Positions 25,250 to 34,566 of a DNA stretch of 63,036 bases are shown in pieces; position 1 is the first letter of the stretch; every line of letters starts with the position of its first letter. Source of the stretch: Akkermansiaceae bacterium (lineage in GTDB: Bacteria; Verrucomicrobiota; Verrucomicrobiia; Verrucomicrobiales; Akkermansiaceae). Location of the stretch: the NCBI GenBank assembly GCA_013001695.1, contig JABDMC010000311.1:1-63036 (forward strand), in the 5' to 3' direction. A program made the translations under genes and the position numbers. The notes under the pieces are model-generated. The model was not told where the DNA came from. It did no database searches and saw only the letters and a program-made list of their open reading frames with translations.

Positions 25250-25274
25250 GAACGGCTGAAGCCGTCACTCCAAC
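25250..25274 (-). repeat. Right REP-like palindrome of the RAYT element
   Basis: Read on the minus strand it matches the left copy at 24 of 25 positions (hairpin ACGGCT-TC-AGCCGT). It starts directly after the ThuA stop codon at 25275-25277. Confidence 0.75.
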
Positions 25275-26276
25275 TCACTTCCGCAGCTCGAACTCGCGCA
25301 CCGAAGGCTTGCCGGTCCCCGGGAAGTCCTCCGGGACCGGCTGGGTGACCTTGCCGGTGGCGGCCCATTCGCAGCCGCGGAGGAAGGTCACGATGAAACC
25401 GACGCACTCGAACGAATAGTCGTCGTGTCCGAGGGTGGTGTGGAAGACGCGCCCCTTGCCGTAGTCGATCGTCATCAGCATCGGCTCGTTGCGCCCGGCC
25501 TCCTGCAGCTTGGGGGTGTCGCAGGCGGTGGCGAGGACGGTCATGTTCTCGGCCGGCCCGCGCAGGAACGAGTAGCACTCGTCCTTGGAGTGCATCCAGA
25601 AGTCCGGGACGCCCTTCGTGATGGGATGCTCCTTGTCACGCATCGTGATGAGAAATTCGCTCTGCGGCCCGTGGGCGCCGCACTTCCCCGGGCTGGTGTC
25701 GCGGACGAGCTTCCCGTCCTTGTCGTAATAGACGTAAGGCCCGCTTTTCTCGTTGCGGCCTCCCCAGCCGCCCACGCCGATCATCTTGTTGAACTCGGGC
25801 CATTCCGGCCAGCTGTTGTCCGCGGCGTGCACCACGGCGAGGCCCCCGCCGTTCTTCATGTAGGTCTCGAACTTCCGCTTCGTGTCTTCCGGCCAGCCGG
25901 CGGCCTTCCATCCGAAATTGCTGACCACCAGGTCGTACTTCGTGAAGTCCGGGTCGAAGGCGGGATCGGGCTGCGGCTCCTTGAGCTTCTCCGACTCGCC
26001 GGCCCCGGCGAGCGGCAGCCAGTCCTCTTCGCGCTCCCACTTCCAGATGAATTTCGTCCGGGCCACGTCGACGTCGAACAACCCCGATTCCTCGAGGTAT
26101 TGTTTCATCATGATCGTCGACTTCGGCCAGACGGCGTGGTTGTTCTGACCATCGACGATCAGGGCTTTCATCTTCCCGGCGGCACTTGCCCATGGCGTGC
26201 AGGCGAGAAGAGCAAAAAGCAAGAAGATCCCGGAAGCGGTTCGGAAGGGCGGCAGGTTGGGGCGATGGATGTTCAT
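25275..26276 (-). CDS. Secreted ThuA-domain protein
   Basis: 333 residues. The start at 26276 gives MNIHRPNLPPFRTASG followed by the hydrophobic IFLLFALLACTPWASA signal; the frame is open to 26339. The ThuA (GATase-1-like) fold is recognised from KALIVDGQNNHAVWP near 36, YDLVVSNFGWKAAGWP near 112, GGGLAVVHAADNSWPEW near 143, KEHPITKGVPDFWMHSKDE near 214 and GKGRVFHTTLGHDDYSF near 274. ThuA proteins take part in trehalose/keto-sugar use and are abundant in PVC bacteria, often with DUF1080. Last gene of the minus-strand redox block. Confidence 0.88.
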   Translation of the reverse strand: MNIHRPNLPPFRTASGIFLLFALLACTPWASAAGKMKALIVDGQNNHAVWPKSTIMMKQYLEESGLFDVDVARTKFIWKWEREEDWLPLAGAGESEKLKEPQPDPAFDPDFTKYDLVVSNFGWKAAGWPEDTKRKFETYMKNGGGLAVVHAADNSWPEWPEFNKMIGVGGWGGRNEKSGPYVYYDKDGKLVRDTSPGKCGAHGPQSEFLITMRDKEHPITKGVPDFWMHSKDECYSFLRGPAENMTVLATACDTPKLQEAGRNEPMLMTIDYGKGRVFHTTLGHDDYSFECVGFIVTFLRGCEWAATGKVTQPVPEDFPGTGKPSVREFELRK

Positions 26277-26350
26277 GAGATGGAGTGGTTCTACGCGATA
26301 CGTGCCCCCAACGGAATTTCTAAGCCGCGAAATGCACACATTTCACCCGT

Positions 26351-26896
26351 TCAGGAGCCGGCGCCCTCGCGCACGCGCCCGAGGATCGATCCGATCGATG
26401 GCCGGTCGGCCGGGCCGGACCCGACGTGGTGCAGGCGGACGATCCCGCCCGGGTCGACGAGCACATCGCCGCCGAGCTGGGTGACGTCGCTCCCGGGCCG
26501 GTGCAGCCGCCGGCCCCTGGCCATGAGCTTGAGGTAAGCCCGGATCGCCGGCGGTCCGTAGAGATCCCACGCCTTGCCGCGCATCATGCCGCAGGCCCGG
26601 TAGAGGCCGCGGTCCCGGTCAAGGAGCAGGGGCCATTGGAGCCCGGTTTCCCGGACGTAGGCCTCGGCCATCGGCCCGTGGTCGAAGGTCACCACGGCCA
26701 CCGCCACATTCGCGGCCTCGAGTTCGTCCTGCTTCCCGCGCAACTGCGTGAGGTGTTCGCGGCACGGCAGTCAGCCGAGGTGCCGGTGAAAGACGAGCAG
26801 CAGCCAGCGGTCCCGGTAGTCGCCGAGGGTGTGCACCCGGCCGGCGAGGTCCGGCAGCGAAAATTCCGGGGCGGATTTGCCGGTGAGATCGGACAT
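26351..26896 (-). CDS. Peroxiredoxin-like (AhpC/TSA) protein, candidate selenoprotein with TGA at residue 42
   Basis: Read from ATG at 26896, the frame gives 181 residues interrupted once by TGA at 26773-26771 (codon 42). The sequence around it is LLLVFHRHLG-[TGA]-LPCREHLTQLR: the TGA falls exactly where AhpC/TSA-type redox proteins have the catalytic Cys of a CxxC, and the second Cys (45) is intact. Both sides keep the thioredoxin fold: SAPEFSLPDLAGRVHTLGDYRDRW before it, AVAVVTFDHGPMAEAY and GGDVLVDPGGIVRLHHVG after it. A SECIS-like hairpin lies at the expected distance. The simplest reading is a Sec-x-x-Cys peroxide reductase; a nonsense mutation is the alternative. It is 73 bp after CopA and 74 bp before ThuA, same strand. 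Confidence 0.7.
26735..26752 (-). promoter_or_regulatory. Candidate bacterial SECIS hairpin
   Basis: In the mRNA sense, bases 19-36 after the TGA read CUCACGC-type 5' arm, loop AGUU, and GCGCGGG 3' arm (CGC/GCG, one A-C mismatch, then C-G, U-G, C-G). The loop begins 26 bases after TGA and has a G within its first two positions, as bacterial SECIS models require. A competing longer stem (CCGCG..CGCGG) surrounds it. Confidence 0.5.
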
Positions 26897-26969
26897 GGGA
26901 CGACGGGACATTCCTGACCGTCCCGGGCGGTTCGTCAACTCATTCCGTCCGCGGCCGATTCCCCGGCCG

Positions 26970-29144
26970 TCAGTCCATCTTCATCCTGCGCAGGCGCAGG
27001 GCGTTCGAGATCACCGACACGCTGGAGAAGCTCATGGCGGCCCCGGCGATCATGGGGCTCAGGAGGGTGCCGGTGAAGGGGAACAGGATGCCGGCGGCGA
27101 CGGGCACGCCCACCGCATTGTAGACGAAGGCGAAGAAAAGGTTCTGGCGGATGTTGCGCATCACGGCCCGGCTCAGTGCGATGGCCTTCGCGATCCCGGA
27201 GAGGTCCCCCTTGACGAGGGTGATCCCGGCGCTTTCGATGGCGACGTCGGTCCCGGTGCCCATCGCGATGCCGACGTGCGCCTCGGCGAGGGCGGGGGCG
27301 TCGTTGATGCCGTCGCCGGCCACCGCCACGACGGCCCCGTTTTCCTTGAGTTCCCTGACGAGCGCGATCTTGTCCCCGGGGGACAACCCGGCGCGGACTT
27401 CGTCGATGCCGAGGGCGCCGCCCACGGCCTCGCCCGTCCGCCGGTTGTCGCCGGTGGCCATGATGACGCGGATGCCCTGCCGGTGCAGGGCGGCGATGGC
27501 GGCAGGCGTGGTCTCCTTGACGGGATCCGAGATGCCGATGATGCCGAGGGCGCGATCGTCGCCGGCCACCCACACCACCGTCTGGGCCTCTTCCTCGAGT
27601 TGCGCGGAGCGGGCGGCCAGGTCGTCCGGGATGGCGACCCCGTTGGCGCGCAGGAAGTCCCGCTTGCCGACGCGGATCGTGGCCCCGCCCACCCGGCCCG
27701 AAACGCCCCCGCCGGTCGTGGATTCAAAGTGCTCCGCGGCGGGAATGGCGAGGGCCCGCGCCGCATCGACGATGGCGCGCGCCAGCGGATGCTCGGAACG
27801 GCTCTCGAGCGAGGCCGCGAGGGCGAGCATTTCATCCGCACTGCCGCCCCCCGCCGCGGCGCGGCTGGTGACGCGCGGTTCCCCGGCCGTGAGCGTGCCG
27901 GTCTTGTCGGTGAGGAGGGTGTCGACCTTCCCCGCGAGTTCAATCGCCTCGGCATTCTTGATGAGAATCCCCGCCTGCGCGGCGCGGCCGACCCCCACCA
28001 TGATCGACATGGGCGTCGCGAGACCGAGGGCACAGGGGCAGGCGATGATGAGAACCGCCACGGCGTTGACGATCGCATACGCCATCGCGGGGGCCGGCCC
28101 CCAGACCGCCCAGGCCCCGAAGGTGACGACCGCAACCAGGATCACGGCGGGAACGAAGTAGCCCGCCACGGTGTCGGCGAGCCCCTGGATCGGGGCGCGG
28201 CTGCGTTGGGCTTCCGCCACCATCCGCACGATCCGGGAAAGCAGGGTGTCGCCCCCGGTCCTGTCGGCGCGCATCACGAACGACCCGGTCTGGTTCACGG
28301 TGGCGCCGATGACCGGGTCGCCGTCTCCCTTCGCCACCGGGACCGGTTCGCCGGTGATCATGGATTCATCGACGTTGCTCCGGCCCTCGGTGATGACCCC
28401 GTCGATGGGGACCTTCTCCCCGGGACGAACGCGCAGAAGGTCGCCGCGCTGCAGGTCGTCGACGGGGACTTCCTCTTCCCGGCCGTCGCGCAGCCGGTGC
28501 GCGGTCTTGGCGGCGAGGCCGAGCAGGGATTTGATGGCCTGCCCGGTCCGGCTGCGGGCCCTCGCCTCGAGAAGCTGGCCGAGCAGGACGAGAATCGTGA
28601 TGACCGCCGCGGCCTCGAAGTAGAGCCCGACCTCGCCGTCCTTCCGGAACGACTCCGGGAAGATTCCGGGGGCCACGACCGCCACGGCGCTGAACACATA
28701 CGCCGCGCCGACACCCATCATGATGAGGGTGAACATGTTGGGGTTGCGGTTCAGGATCGACCGCCAGCCCTTCACAAGGAGAAACCCGCCGCACCACGAG
28801 ACCACCACCGACGTCAGCGCAAACTCGATCCACTTCGCCACCCCCTTGGGAACGAGATCGTGCAGCTGCAAGCCGGGGATCATTCCGCCCATGGCGAGCA
28901 GGAACACCGGAATCGTCAGGACCAGCCCCGTCCAGAACTTGCGGGTGAGGGTGCGGATCTCGGCGGCGGCGTGCGGGTCGTCCGCGCCGGGAGAAACCGG
29001 CTCGAGAGGCATGCCGCATTTCGGGCAGTCTCCGGGCTGGTCCGCGGCGACCTCCGGGTGCATCGGGCAGGTCCACTGTCCCGGGCGCGCCTGCGATTCG
29101 GCGGGACCCGGCGGGGTGGTTTCATGATGACAGCAGTCCGCCAT
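26970..29144 (-). CDS. CopA-type copper-translocating P1B ATPase
   Basis: 724 residues from MADCCHHET; an earlier in-frame ATG at 29201 would add 19 residues. Instead of a classical HMA domain the N-terminus carries Cys4-Cys5-His6-His7 and a heavy-metal-binding zinc-ribbon-like domain (CPMH at 26-29, CPKCGM at 40-45). The P-type core is complete: TGEP phosphatase loop near 270, membrane motif ACPCAL near 368, phosphorylation site DKTGTLT near 411, SEHPLA near 455, GDGIND near 620. Transports Cu(I) out of the cytosol. The preceding gene encodes an azurin-like copper protein, so it may also supply copper to it. Confidence 0.92.
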   Translation of the reverse strand: MADCCHHETTPPGPAESQARPGQWTCPMHPEVAADQPGDCPKCGMPLEPVSPGADDPHAAAEIRTLTRKFWTGLVLTIPVFLLAMGGMIPGLQLHDLVPKGVAKWIEFALTSVVVSWCGGFLLVKGWRSILNRNPNMFTLIMMGVGAAYVFSAVAVVAPGIFPESFRKDGEVGLYFEAAAVITILVLLGQLLEARARSRTGQAIKSLLGLAAKTAHRLRDGREEEVPVDDLQRGDLLRVRPGEKVPIDGVITEGRSNVDESMITGEPVPVAKGDGDPVIGATVNQTGSFVMRADRTGGDTLLSRIVRMVAEAQRSRAPIQGLADTVAGYFVPAVILVAVVTFGAWAVWGPAPAMAYAIVNAVAVLIIACPCALGLATPMSIMVGVGRAAQAGILIKNAEAIELAGKVDTLLTDKTGTLTAGEPRVTSRAAAGGGSADEMLALAASLESRSEHPLARAIVDAARALAIPAAEHFESTTGGGVSGRVGGATIRVGKRDFLRANGVAIPDDLAARSAQLEEEAQTVVWVAGDDRALGIIGISDPVKETTPAAIAALHRQGIRVIMATGDNRRTGEAVGGALGIDEVRAGLSPGDKIALVRELKENGAVVAVAGDGINDAPALAEAHVGIAMGTGTDVAIESAGITLVKGDLSGIAKAIALSRAVMRNIRQNLFFAFVYNAVGVPVAAGILFPFTGTLLSPMIAGAAMSFSSVSVISNALRLRRMKMD

Positions 29145-29245
29145 GATTTCAGGGGTGGCCGGCGGCGCTTCGGCCCCGGCGCCCGCATGGACCCATAGCA
29201 TCGCTCCCCACTGCGGGAAGTATTCTTTTCCGGCGCGGGGGCCGC

Positions 29246-31798
29246 CTACTCGACGATCATCTCCCCCCGCATGATCATCCAGTGGCCCGGAAATGTGCAG
29301 ATGTACGGGTAGCGGCCGGGTGGGCGGGGCGCGTCGAAGACGACGAGATCCTTGTCGCCACCGTTGATGACCGCGGTGTGGAAGACGACGCCGGGATGAT
29401 CGGGGACGTAGGCTTTCCCGATGGCGTTGGGATCGGCGAGCATTCCGTCCGCCAGCCTGCCGATCGCTTCGGCGGTGCCCGGCTTGACGATCACGAGGTT
29501 GTGGGGAATGACATCCGTGTTCTCGAAAAGAAGACGGATCCGTTCCCCGGCCTTCACGGTGAACTCCTTCCGGTCGAACTGGAGCCCGGTGACGGCCTTC
29601 ATCGTGATGGCGCGCCCGCCCTGCAGCTTCGGTTCGTCCCGCTTCTTCGGTTCCGGCCAGCGGATGCGCAGGACCAGATCGCGCGGCTTGTTCGGGACGG
29701 CCGCAACGAGACCGGGGGCCCCGTCGAAGCGCGGCCCGAGCCGCTTGACCGTCGGAAACAGGTTCACCTCGAAACGGGATCCGTCGCTTGCCACCAGCCG
29801 GCCGTGGAGGTGGAACTGCATGACCGGCATCAGGTCCGGAATCTCCACGAACACCGTCCGGGCGTCGTCGAGGACGCGCGCGGAGGCGATCGCGACGGAG
29901 TCGTGGCCGATGGTATCCGGCTTGTGGACCGAGAACTCCGGCGAGCCGTACTGGCCCGCGTACTGGTAGTTCCACTGCTGGGCAAACCAGTTGGACACCT
30001 GTTCCGCGGCGGCGCGATCAAGCGGCCTGCTGAAGGTGACCGCGATGCCGTTGGAGTGGATCCTGAAGCCGACCGGCAGGTCGGCCGGCTTGGCGGTGTA
30101 GCGGACGCGCTGGAAGCAGCCTTCCTCGATGGCGTAGTCACCCCAGCCTTCCGACCCGGTCACGTAGAGCTGGCCGTCGTGCGGGCTGAACCGGGCCCGG
30201 TTCGGGGCGGCGAGAAAGTCACCCCGCAGCGGCACCGCCGCGCCCTGCTTCACGCCGGTGCTTGCGTCAACCAGGACGGCGTAGTGCGTGCTGTTGCCGT
30301 AGCTCATGGCCAGCAGTTGGCCCGCCAGCGGGCCCCAGCCGGAGCGGTGGTCCGCAAAGACCAGCCCCCCGGTCGAGTTGTCGACCCCGCGCGGCACAAA
30401 ACACAACGGGGGATCGATGGTCCGGCCCCGCTTCGCGCCGAGGCCGAAGAAGCGCCCGTCCCGCGACTCCAGGATCATGGATGCCGGCGTCCATGTGCCC
30501 TCCTGCGGGGCGGTGACCACCATCCCGTCGCGGCGCACCCCGATGCCGTTCGGGTTCCGGATTCCGGTGGCCAGCGTCTCGAATGACTTCCCGTCCGGCG
30601 GGACCTTCACCGTGCCGATATGCTTCGTGGAAAAATAGAAATTCCCCGCCGCATCGCGCTGCAGATCGGTCGCGTAATCGTGGCCCCCGATCGAGGTCGG
30701 ATAATCGCAGAAATTCTCGAAATGGTCGGCCTCCCCGTCGTCGTTGAGGTCGTGGAGGCGCAGGATGCGGTCCTTGCACAGGACGTGCACGACGTCATCG
30801 ACGATCACGAGGCCGAGCGGTTGGTTCAACCCGGCCGCGAACCGGCGCCAGGTGACCTCCCGCAGCCCGGCATCGATCCCCTTCACGATCCAGACGTCGC
30901 CCATGATGGTGCTCACCGCGGCGTCCCCGTCGGAAAAGAAGTCGTGGCCGGCGAGGAACATGAGCGCCCGGTACGGGTTCTCGAGGGGCACCGGGATCGT
31001 GTCGATGGTGTAAGGCCGGTCGTCGGGACCCCGTTCGCCCGCGGCGGTGAAGGTCCAGGTCCATTCCGGCTTCGCGCCGTCGATGGCGGCGCGCACCTCC
31101 TCCATCGTCACCGGCCGGCGCCGCACGCCGGGCGTCCCGCCGTCCTCCCGCATGGTGACCTCCTCGATCCTTTCCCCGCCGTCGAGGCGGTAGTGGATGA
31201 ACCGGGCCCCGCCCGCGAGGAAGTAACCGAGGAACTCGCCCTGGCGCGCGGTGAAGTCCAGCGGTTGCACGTCGTCGCCGGCGTAGACGTTCTCCACGAT
31301 TCCCCACCGCCGGTCCCCGAACCGCACCCGGCCCCGCCAGTAGCTCTCGAAGGCGAGCGTCCCGGGGTTGAACACGAAGGTCACGGGCTCCTCGTCCGTG
31401 CCGAGCTGGAAGGTCAGGGCCTTGGGAACCACCTTTCCCGCGCCGCGCAGGGTGCATGCGACGACATCGCCGACATCCATCTGTGCCCAGGAATCGTCCT
31501 GGTGGCTGTTCTGGCTGAAGCGCCCCGAGTGCCCCCAGCGGCCGCCGTCGAGGCCGGGGAAGGCCGGCAGCACCTCCCCCGGTTCCGGCGGGTGGTCGAG
31601 ATACCACGCCGCCTGCCGTTCGTAGAAATCGTAGATCCGCGACTCATTGACCGCGGCGGCCGTGTGGTCGTGCCGGTCCCGCCCGCCCGCCGGATCCGCG
31701 TACGGCAGGTCGATGGGCTTCCCGTCCTGCGTCTCGGGCTTCGCGTCGAGTGCGTGCACTCCCGCAAGAATGACGGATAGAAGCCAGGCCGGGCGCAT
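29246..31798 (-). CDS. Secreted DUF6797/beta-propeller protein with C-terminal azurin-like copper domain
   Basis: 850 residues with a signal peptide ([16 protein letters not shown]). Residues about 25-260 match the DUF6797-type N-terminal region ([20 protein letters not shown]). A six-bladed propeller follows ([68 protein letters not shown]), like PQQ/sorbosone dehydrogenase-type proteins. The last 120 residues are a cupredoxin: His766 (PHNLVIV), Cys834, His839 and Met843 in [11 protein letters not shown], spaced as in azurin, form a type 1 copper site. Likely a periplasmic oxidoreductase passing electrons to its own copper centre. It precedes the Cu ATPase gene on the same strand. Confidence 0.85.
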   Translation of the reverse strand: MRPAWLLSVILAGVHALDAKPETQDGKPIDLPYADPAGGRDRHDHTAAAVNESRIYDFYERQAAWYLDHPPEPGEVLPAFPGLDGGRWGHSGRFSQNSHQDDSWAQMDVGDVVACTLRGAGKVVPKALTFQLGTDEEPVTFVFNPGTLAFESYWRGRVRFGDRRWGIVENVYAGDDVQPLDFTARQGEFLGYFLAGGARFIHYRLDGGERIEEVTMREDGGTPGVRRRPVTMEEVRAAIDGAKPEWTWTFTAAGERGPDDRPYTIDTIPVPLENPYRALMFLAGHDFFSDGDAAVSTIMGDVWIVKGIDAGLREVTWRRFAAGLNQPLGLVIVDDVVHVLCKDRILRLHDLNDDGEADHFENFCDYPTSIGGHDYATDLQRDAAGNFYFSTKHIGTVKVPPDGKSFETLATGIRNPNGIGVRRDGMVVTAPQEGTWTPASMILESRDGRFFGLGAKRGRTIDPPLCFVPRGVDNSTGGLVFADHRSGWGPLAGQLLAMSYGNSTHYAVLVDASTGVKQGAAVPLRGDFLAAPNRARFSPHDGQLYVTGSEGWGDYAIEEGCFQRVRYTAKPADLPVGFRIHSNGIAVTFSRPLDRAAAEQVSNWFAQQWNYQYAGQYGSPEFSVHKPDTIGHDSVAIASARVLDDARTVFVEIPDLMPVMQFHLHGRLVASDGSRFEVNLFPTVKRLGPRFDGAPGLVAAVPNKPRDLVLRIRWPEPKKRDEPKLQGGRAITMKAVTGLQFDRKEFTVKAGERIRLLFENTDVIPHNLVIVKPGTAEAIGRLADGMLADPNAIGKAYVPDHPGVVFHTAVINGGDKDLVVFDAPRPPGRYPYICTFPGHWMIMRGEMIVE

Positions 31799-31887
31799 GG
31801 AGGAGGTATACCTCGCCGGCGGCGGGTTCTTATCGCCCGCTGCCCCGGATCGCGGGATTCTTCGCGGTTTGCGTGCCGCCGGCGGAT

Positions 31888-32538
31888 TCACGCCACCGTC
31901 TTGACGGCCACGAGCCCGAGGTGGTCACCGGTGTCCTCGGCGCGGTCCGAAATGTGCACGATGCGCTCCACCGCCTTGCGGAGATGCAGCTTCGAGGCGA
32001 GATCCAGCGACGAGTCGAAAATGGAATTGGTGAGTTCCCACTCGATGTCGTCGGCAAGGGACTCCTGGATGCTCACGTCCGCCGTCAAGGTCCGGACTTC
32101 CTCGGTCTTGCCCTTCGGCTTGAAGAACGTCTTCACGGCCTCGCCGAGCGGCTTCACGGCCCCGAACGAGTTGGCGAGGAGTTTGCGAAATATCGGGGCG
32201 AATTCCTCCGGAATGGCCGGCTTCTCGCTCAGGAAAAAGGTCGCGCAGGCCTCCGCGGCATTCGGGACCCGGTCAAACATTTCGATCAAGGTGTAGATAT
32301 CGCCCCGGACGAGGGGAAGATAGGCGCCGGAGTGCAGCTTGTCGGCGATGGCGCGCTCGAGTTCGTCGGCCTTGGCCTCGAGCTTGCGGACCCGGTTGCG
32401 CAGGTCGCGGGCCGCGGCAAGATCACCGCCGAGGTAGGCGGCCACGGCCTGCTCGGCTTCCGTCACACAATCTGCGGAGACATCGAGGTACTCGTGGGCG
32501 AGCTCTGCGACCTCCTGTTCTTTCTTGAATATCTTCAT
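31888..32538 (-). CDS. DUF47/PhoU-like protein (PiT accessory)
   Basis: 216 residues, all helical, starting MKIFKKEQEVAELAHEYLDV. It matches the DUF47 (TIGR00153, PhoU-like) family: ARDLRNRVRKLEAKADELER near 47, IYTLIEMFDRVPNAAE near 83 and DLASKLHLRKAVERIVHISDRAEDTGD near the end. These proteins normally sit beside PiT transporters and are thought to regulate them. Here the PiT stop codon is 14 bp upstream, making it the last gene of the phosphate operon. Confidence 0.9.
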   Translation of the reverse strand: MKIFKKEQEVAELAHEYLDVSADCVTEAEQAVAAYLGGDLAAARDLRNRVRKLEAKADELERAIADKLHSGAYLPLVRGDIYTLIEMFDRVPNAAEACATFFLSEKPAIPEEFAPIFRKLLANSFGAVKPLGEAVKTFFKPKGKTEEVRTLTADVSIQESLADDIEWELTNSIFDSSLDLASKLHLRKAVERIVHISDRAEDTGDHLGLVAVKTVA

Positions 32539-32552
32539 CGGGTGTTTTTTTG

Positions 32553-33611
32553 TCAGGGGTTGGTTCCATTCATGATCCAGAGGATGAGCCTGTAGGTCAA
32601 ACAAGAGAAGAGTGCTGCGCCGGTGGGAGCGAGGACCCAGCCGCCGACAATCTGGGCGATGTTGCGGCCGCTGACGACCGCCAGGCCCTTGGTGAGGCCC
32701 ACCCCGATGACCGCCCCGACCACCGCCTGGGAGGTCGATACGGGGATGCCGAGCATCGAGAAGAAATGCACCCCGAACGCCGCCGAGGCCTGCGCCGCGA
32801 AGGCCCCGCCCAGGTCGAGGGGCGTGATGTTCTTTCCCACCGTCTCGGTGACGCGGCGCCCGAAGGTGAGGGCCCCCACGGCCATCGCGACACCCCCGAG
32901 GAGGGCGAGGCCCGCCCCGTGGGCGGGATACTTGTTGAGGAGCGGGCCGATGGCATTCCCGACGTCGTTGGCGCCCAGCGAATACGACACGTAACAGGCC
33001 GCCACGATCACCAGGACCGAGAGGACCCTCGTCCATGCCAGGGTGTTCACCTTCCGCGAGAACCAGCCGAGCAGCAGGTAAAAGACGAACGCGAGGGTCA
33101 TGCTGAGGATCGGGCTGAGCACCCAGCAGCCGACGATCTTCTTGAGGACCGCCAACTTGAAGAATGCGCCGTCGAAGCCGACGATCCCGACGCCGACGCC
33201 GGCCACCCCTCCCACAATGGCCTGCGAGGTGGAAACCGGGATCCGGGTGAAGGTCGCCATCGTGACGAACAGCCCGGCGGAGAGCAGGGCCACGAAGACC
33301 GCGAGATCCGGGAGACGCTTCTCCGGGAAGCGCTCCGCGAGCTTCGGCGGCGGCTCCCCGCCCCGGGCGTCCCGGTAGGATTCGCCGGAAGTGATCACGA
33401 TGCCCTTCCCCACCGTCTTCATGACATGGTGTCCCTGCAGGACGCCCCCGAGGATCACAAAGAGGCCCATGAGCAGCGCGGCCCGCCGGAACGGCATGAT
33501 TTGCGCCCCCACCATGGTGCCAATGCAGTTCGCGGCGTCATTGGCCCCGATGTTCCACCCCACGTAGAAGCCCGCGGCGAGGAGCACCAGCGTGATGACC
33601 AGCGGCGACAT
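32553..33611 (-). CDS. PiT family inorganic phosphate transporter
   Basis: 352 residues, about ten membrane helices. The duplicated PiT signature is present: GWNIGANDAANCIGTMVG near 18 and YSLGANDVGNAIGPLLN near 210, plus the substrate-pathway repeats PVSTSQAIVGGVAGVG (near 125) and PVSTSQAVVGAVIGVG (near 294). It imports metal-phosphate or phosphate with protons or sodium. It begins 1 base after the PPK2 stop codon, so the two are almost certainly translated from one message. Confidence 0.93.
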   Translation of the reverse strand: MSPLVITLVLLAAGFYVGWNIGANDAANCIGTMVGAQIMPFRRAALLMGLFVILGGVLQGHHVMKTVGKGIVITSGESYRDARGGEPPPKLAERFPEKRLPDLAVFVALLSAGLFVTMATFTRIPVSTSQAIVGGVAGVGVGIVGFDGAFFKLAVLKKIVGCWVLSPILSMTLAFVFYLLLGWFSRKVNTLAWTRVLSVLVIVAACYVSYSLGANDVGNAIGPLLNKYPAHGAGLALLGGVAMAVGALTFGRRVTETVGKNITPLDLGGAFAAQASAAFGVHFFSMLGIPVSTSQAVVGAVIGVGLTKGLAVVSGRNIAQIVGGWVLAPTGAALFSCLTYRLILWIMNGTNP

Positions 33612-33612
33612 A

Positions 33613-34521
33613 TCAGTGGTCCGTGCCGCTCTCGTAGAACTCCGCCGCCGGAAGGACGATCTTCGGATCCGGGGTGCGGACGATCTCCTCGTCCTTGCCG
33701 GGGTAGTCGAGGGAGGCGAGGAAATGCCGGAGACAGTTGATGCGGGCCCGCTTCTTGTCGTCGGACCGGATCACGATCCACGGCGCGTGCGGCAGGTCGG
33801 TGTGCCGGAACATCGCCTCCTTGGCCTCCGTGTATTCATTCCACATGGCCAGGGCGGCCCGGTCGATGGGGCTCAGCTTCCACTGCTTCAGCGGGTTGCG
33901 CTCGCGCGACCGGAACCTCCGCGCCTGCTCGACGCGGCTCACCGAAAACCAGTACTTGAAGAAGATGATGCCGGTTTCCACGAGCATCTTCTCCACCAGC
34001 GGGCAATGCTCGAGGAACTCCTCGTACTCGTCGTTGTTGCAGAAGCCCATGACGCGCTCCACCCCGGTCCGGTTGTACCACGACCGGTCGAAGAACATCA
34101 TTTCGCCGCGAGTCGGGAAATGCTGGATGTAGCGCTGGAAGTACCACTGCCCCTGTTCGCGGCGGGTCGGCTTCTCGAGGGCCACCACCCGGGCGTGCCG
34201 GGGGTTGAGGTGCTCCATGAAGCGCTTGATGGTGCCGCCCTTGCCGGCGGCGTCGCGGCCCTCGAAGAGCGCGACGATTCGTCGCCCGTCGCTCTTCACC
34301 CAGTCCTGCACCTTCATGAGCTCCGCCTGGAGGAGGGCCTTGGTCCTTTCATACTCCCCGGTGCGGAGCGGTTTGTCGTACGGGTAGCCGCCGTCCCGGT
34401 AGAGGGTCCGCAGCGTCTCCGCCTTCGAGAGGTCGTCGCGGTCTTCCGGCGGATCGGACGTGAAGTCGCGGGGCAACCGCTCGCGGGGGTCGCTCGATGC
34501 ATCTCGGCTTTTGGAGTTCAT
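33613..34521 (-). CDS. ppk2: Polyphosphate kinase 2 family protein
   Basis: 302 residues from MNSKSRDASSD; the frame is open to 34554 but 34521 fits the family better. The PPK2 P-loop kinase core is intact: Walker A GRDAAGKGGT at 88-97, EKPTRREQGQWYFQRY near 121, Walker B MMFFDRSWYNRTGVERVMGF near 143, and the lid REQ/RERNPLKQWKLSPID near 207. PPK2 enzymes move phosphate between polyphosphate and nucleoside mono- or diphosphates. The gene lies between an NptA-like exporter/importer and PiT in a phosphate operon, which couples uptake to polyP metabolism. Confidence 0.93.
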   Translation of the reverse strand: MNSKSRDASSDPRERLPRDFTSDPPEDRDDLSKAETLRTLYRDGGYPYDKPLRTGEYERTKALLQAELMKVQDWVKSDGRRIVALFEGRDAAGKGGTIKRFMEHLNPRHARVVALEKPTRREQGQWYFQRYIQHFPTRGEMMFFDRSWYNRTGVERVMGFCNNDEYEEFLEHCPLVEKMLVETGIIFFKYWFSVSRVEQARRFRSRERNPLKQWKLSPIDRAALAMWNEYTEAKEAMFRHTDLPHAPWIVIRSDDKKRARINCLRHFLASLDYPGKDEEIVRTPDPKIVLPAAEFYESGTDH

Positions 34522-34566
34522 GGCTCGACGGGAATTGCGGCTGCAGAAACGCAACGCGGCGGCGCG

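Larger units (their letters stand above)
24452..25274 (+). mobile_element. RAYT element bounded by inverted REP sequences
   Basis: An 823-bp unit made of a REP-associated tyrosine transposase gene between two nearly identical 25-bp palindromic repeats in inverted orientation. It fills the whole gap between the convergent sulfatase and ThuA genes, abutting both stop codons. Confidence 0.65.

Noticed and set aside
26351-26743. Treating the peroxiredoxin-like gene as a short 130-residue protein starting after the TGA
   Set aside because: That start would drop the first 51 residues of the fold, which are well preserved in the same frame upstream.
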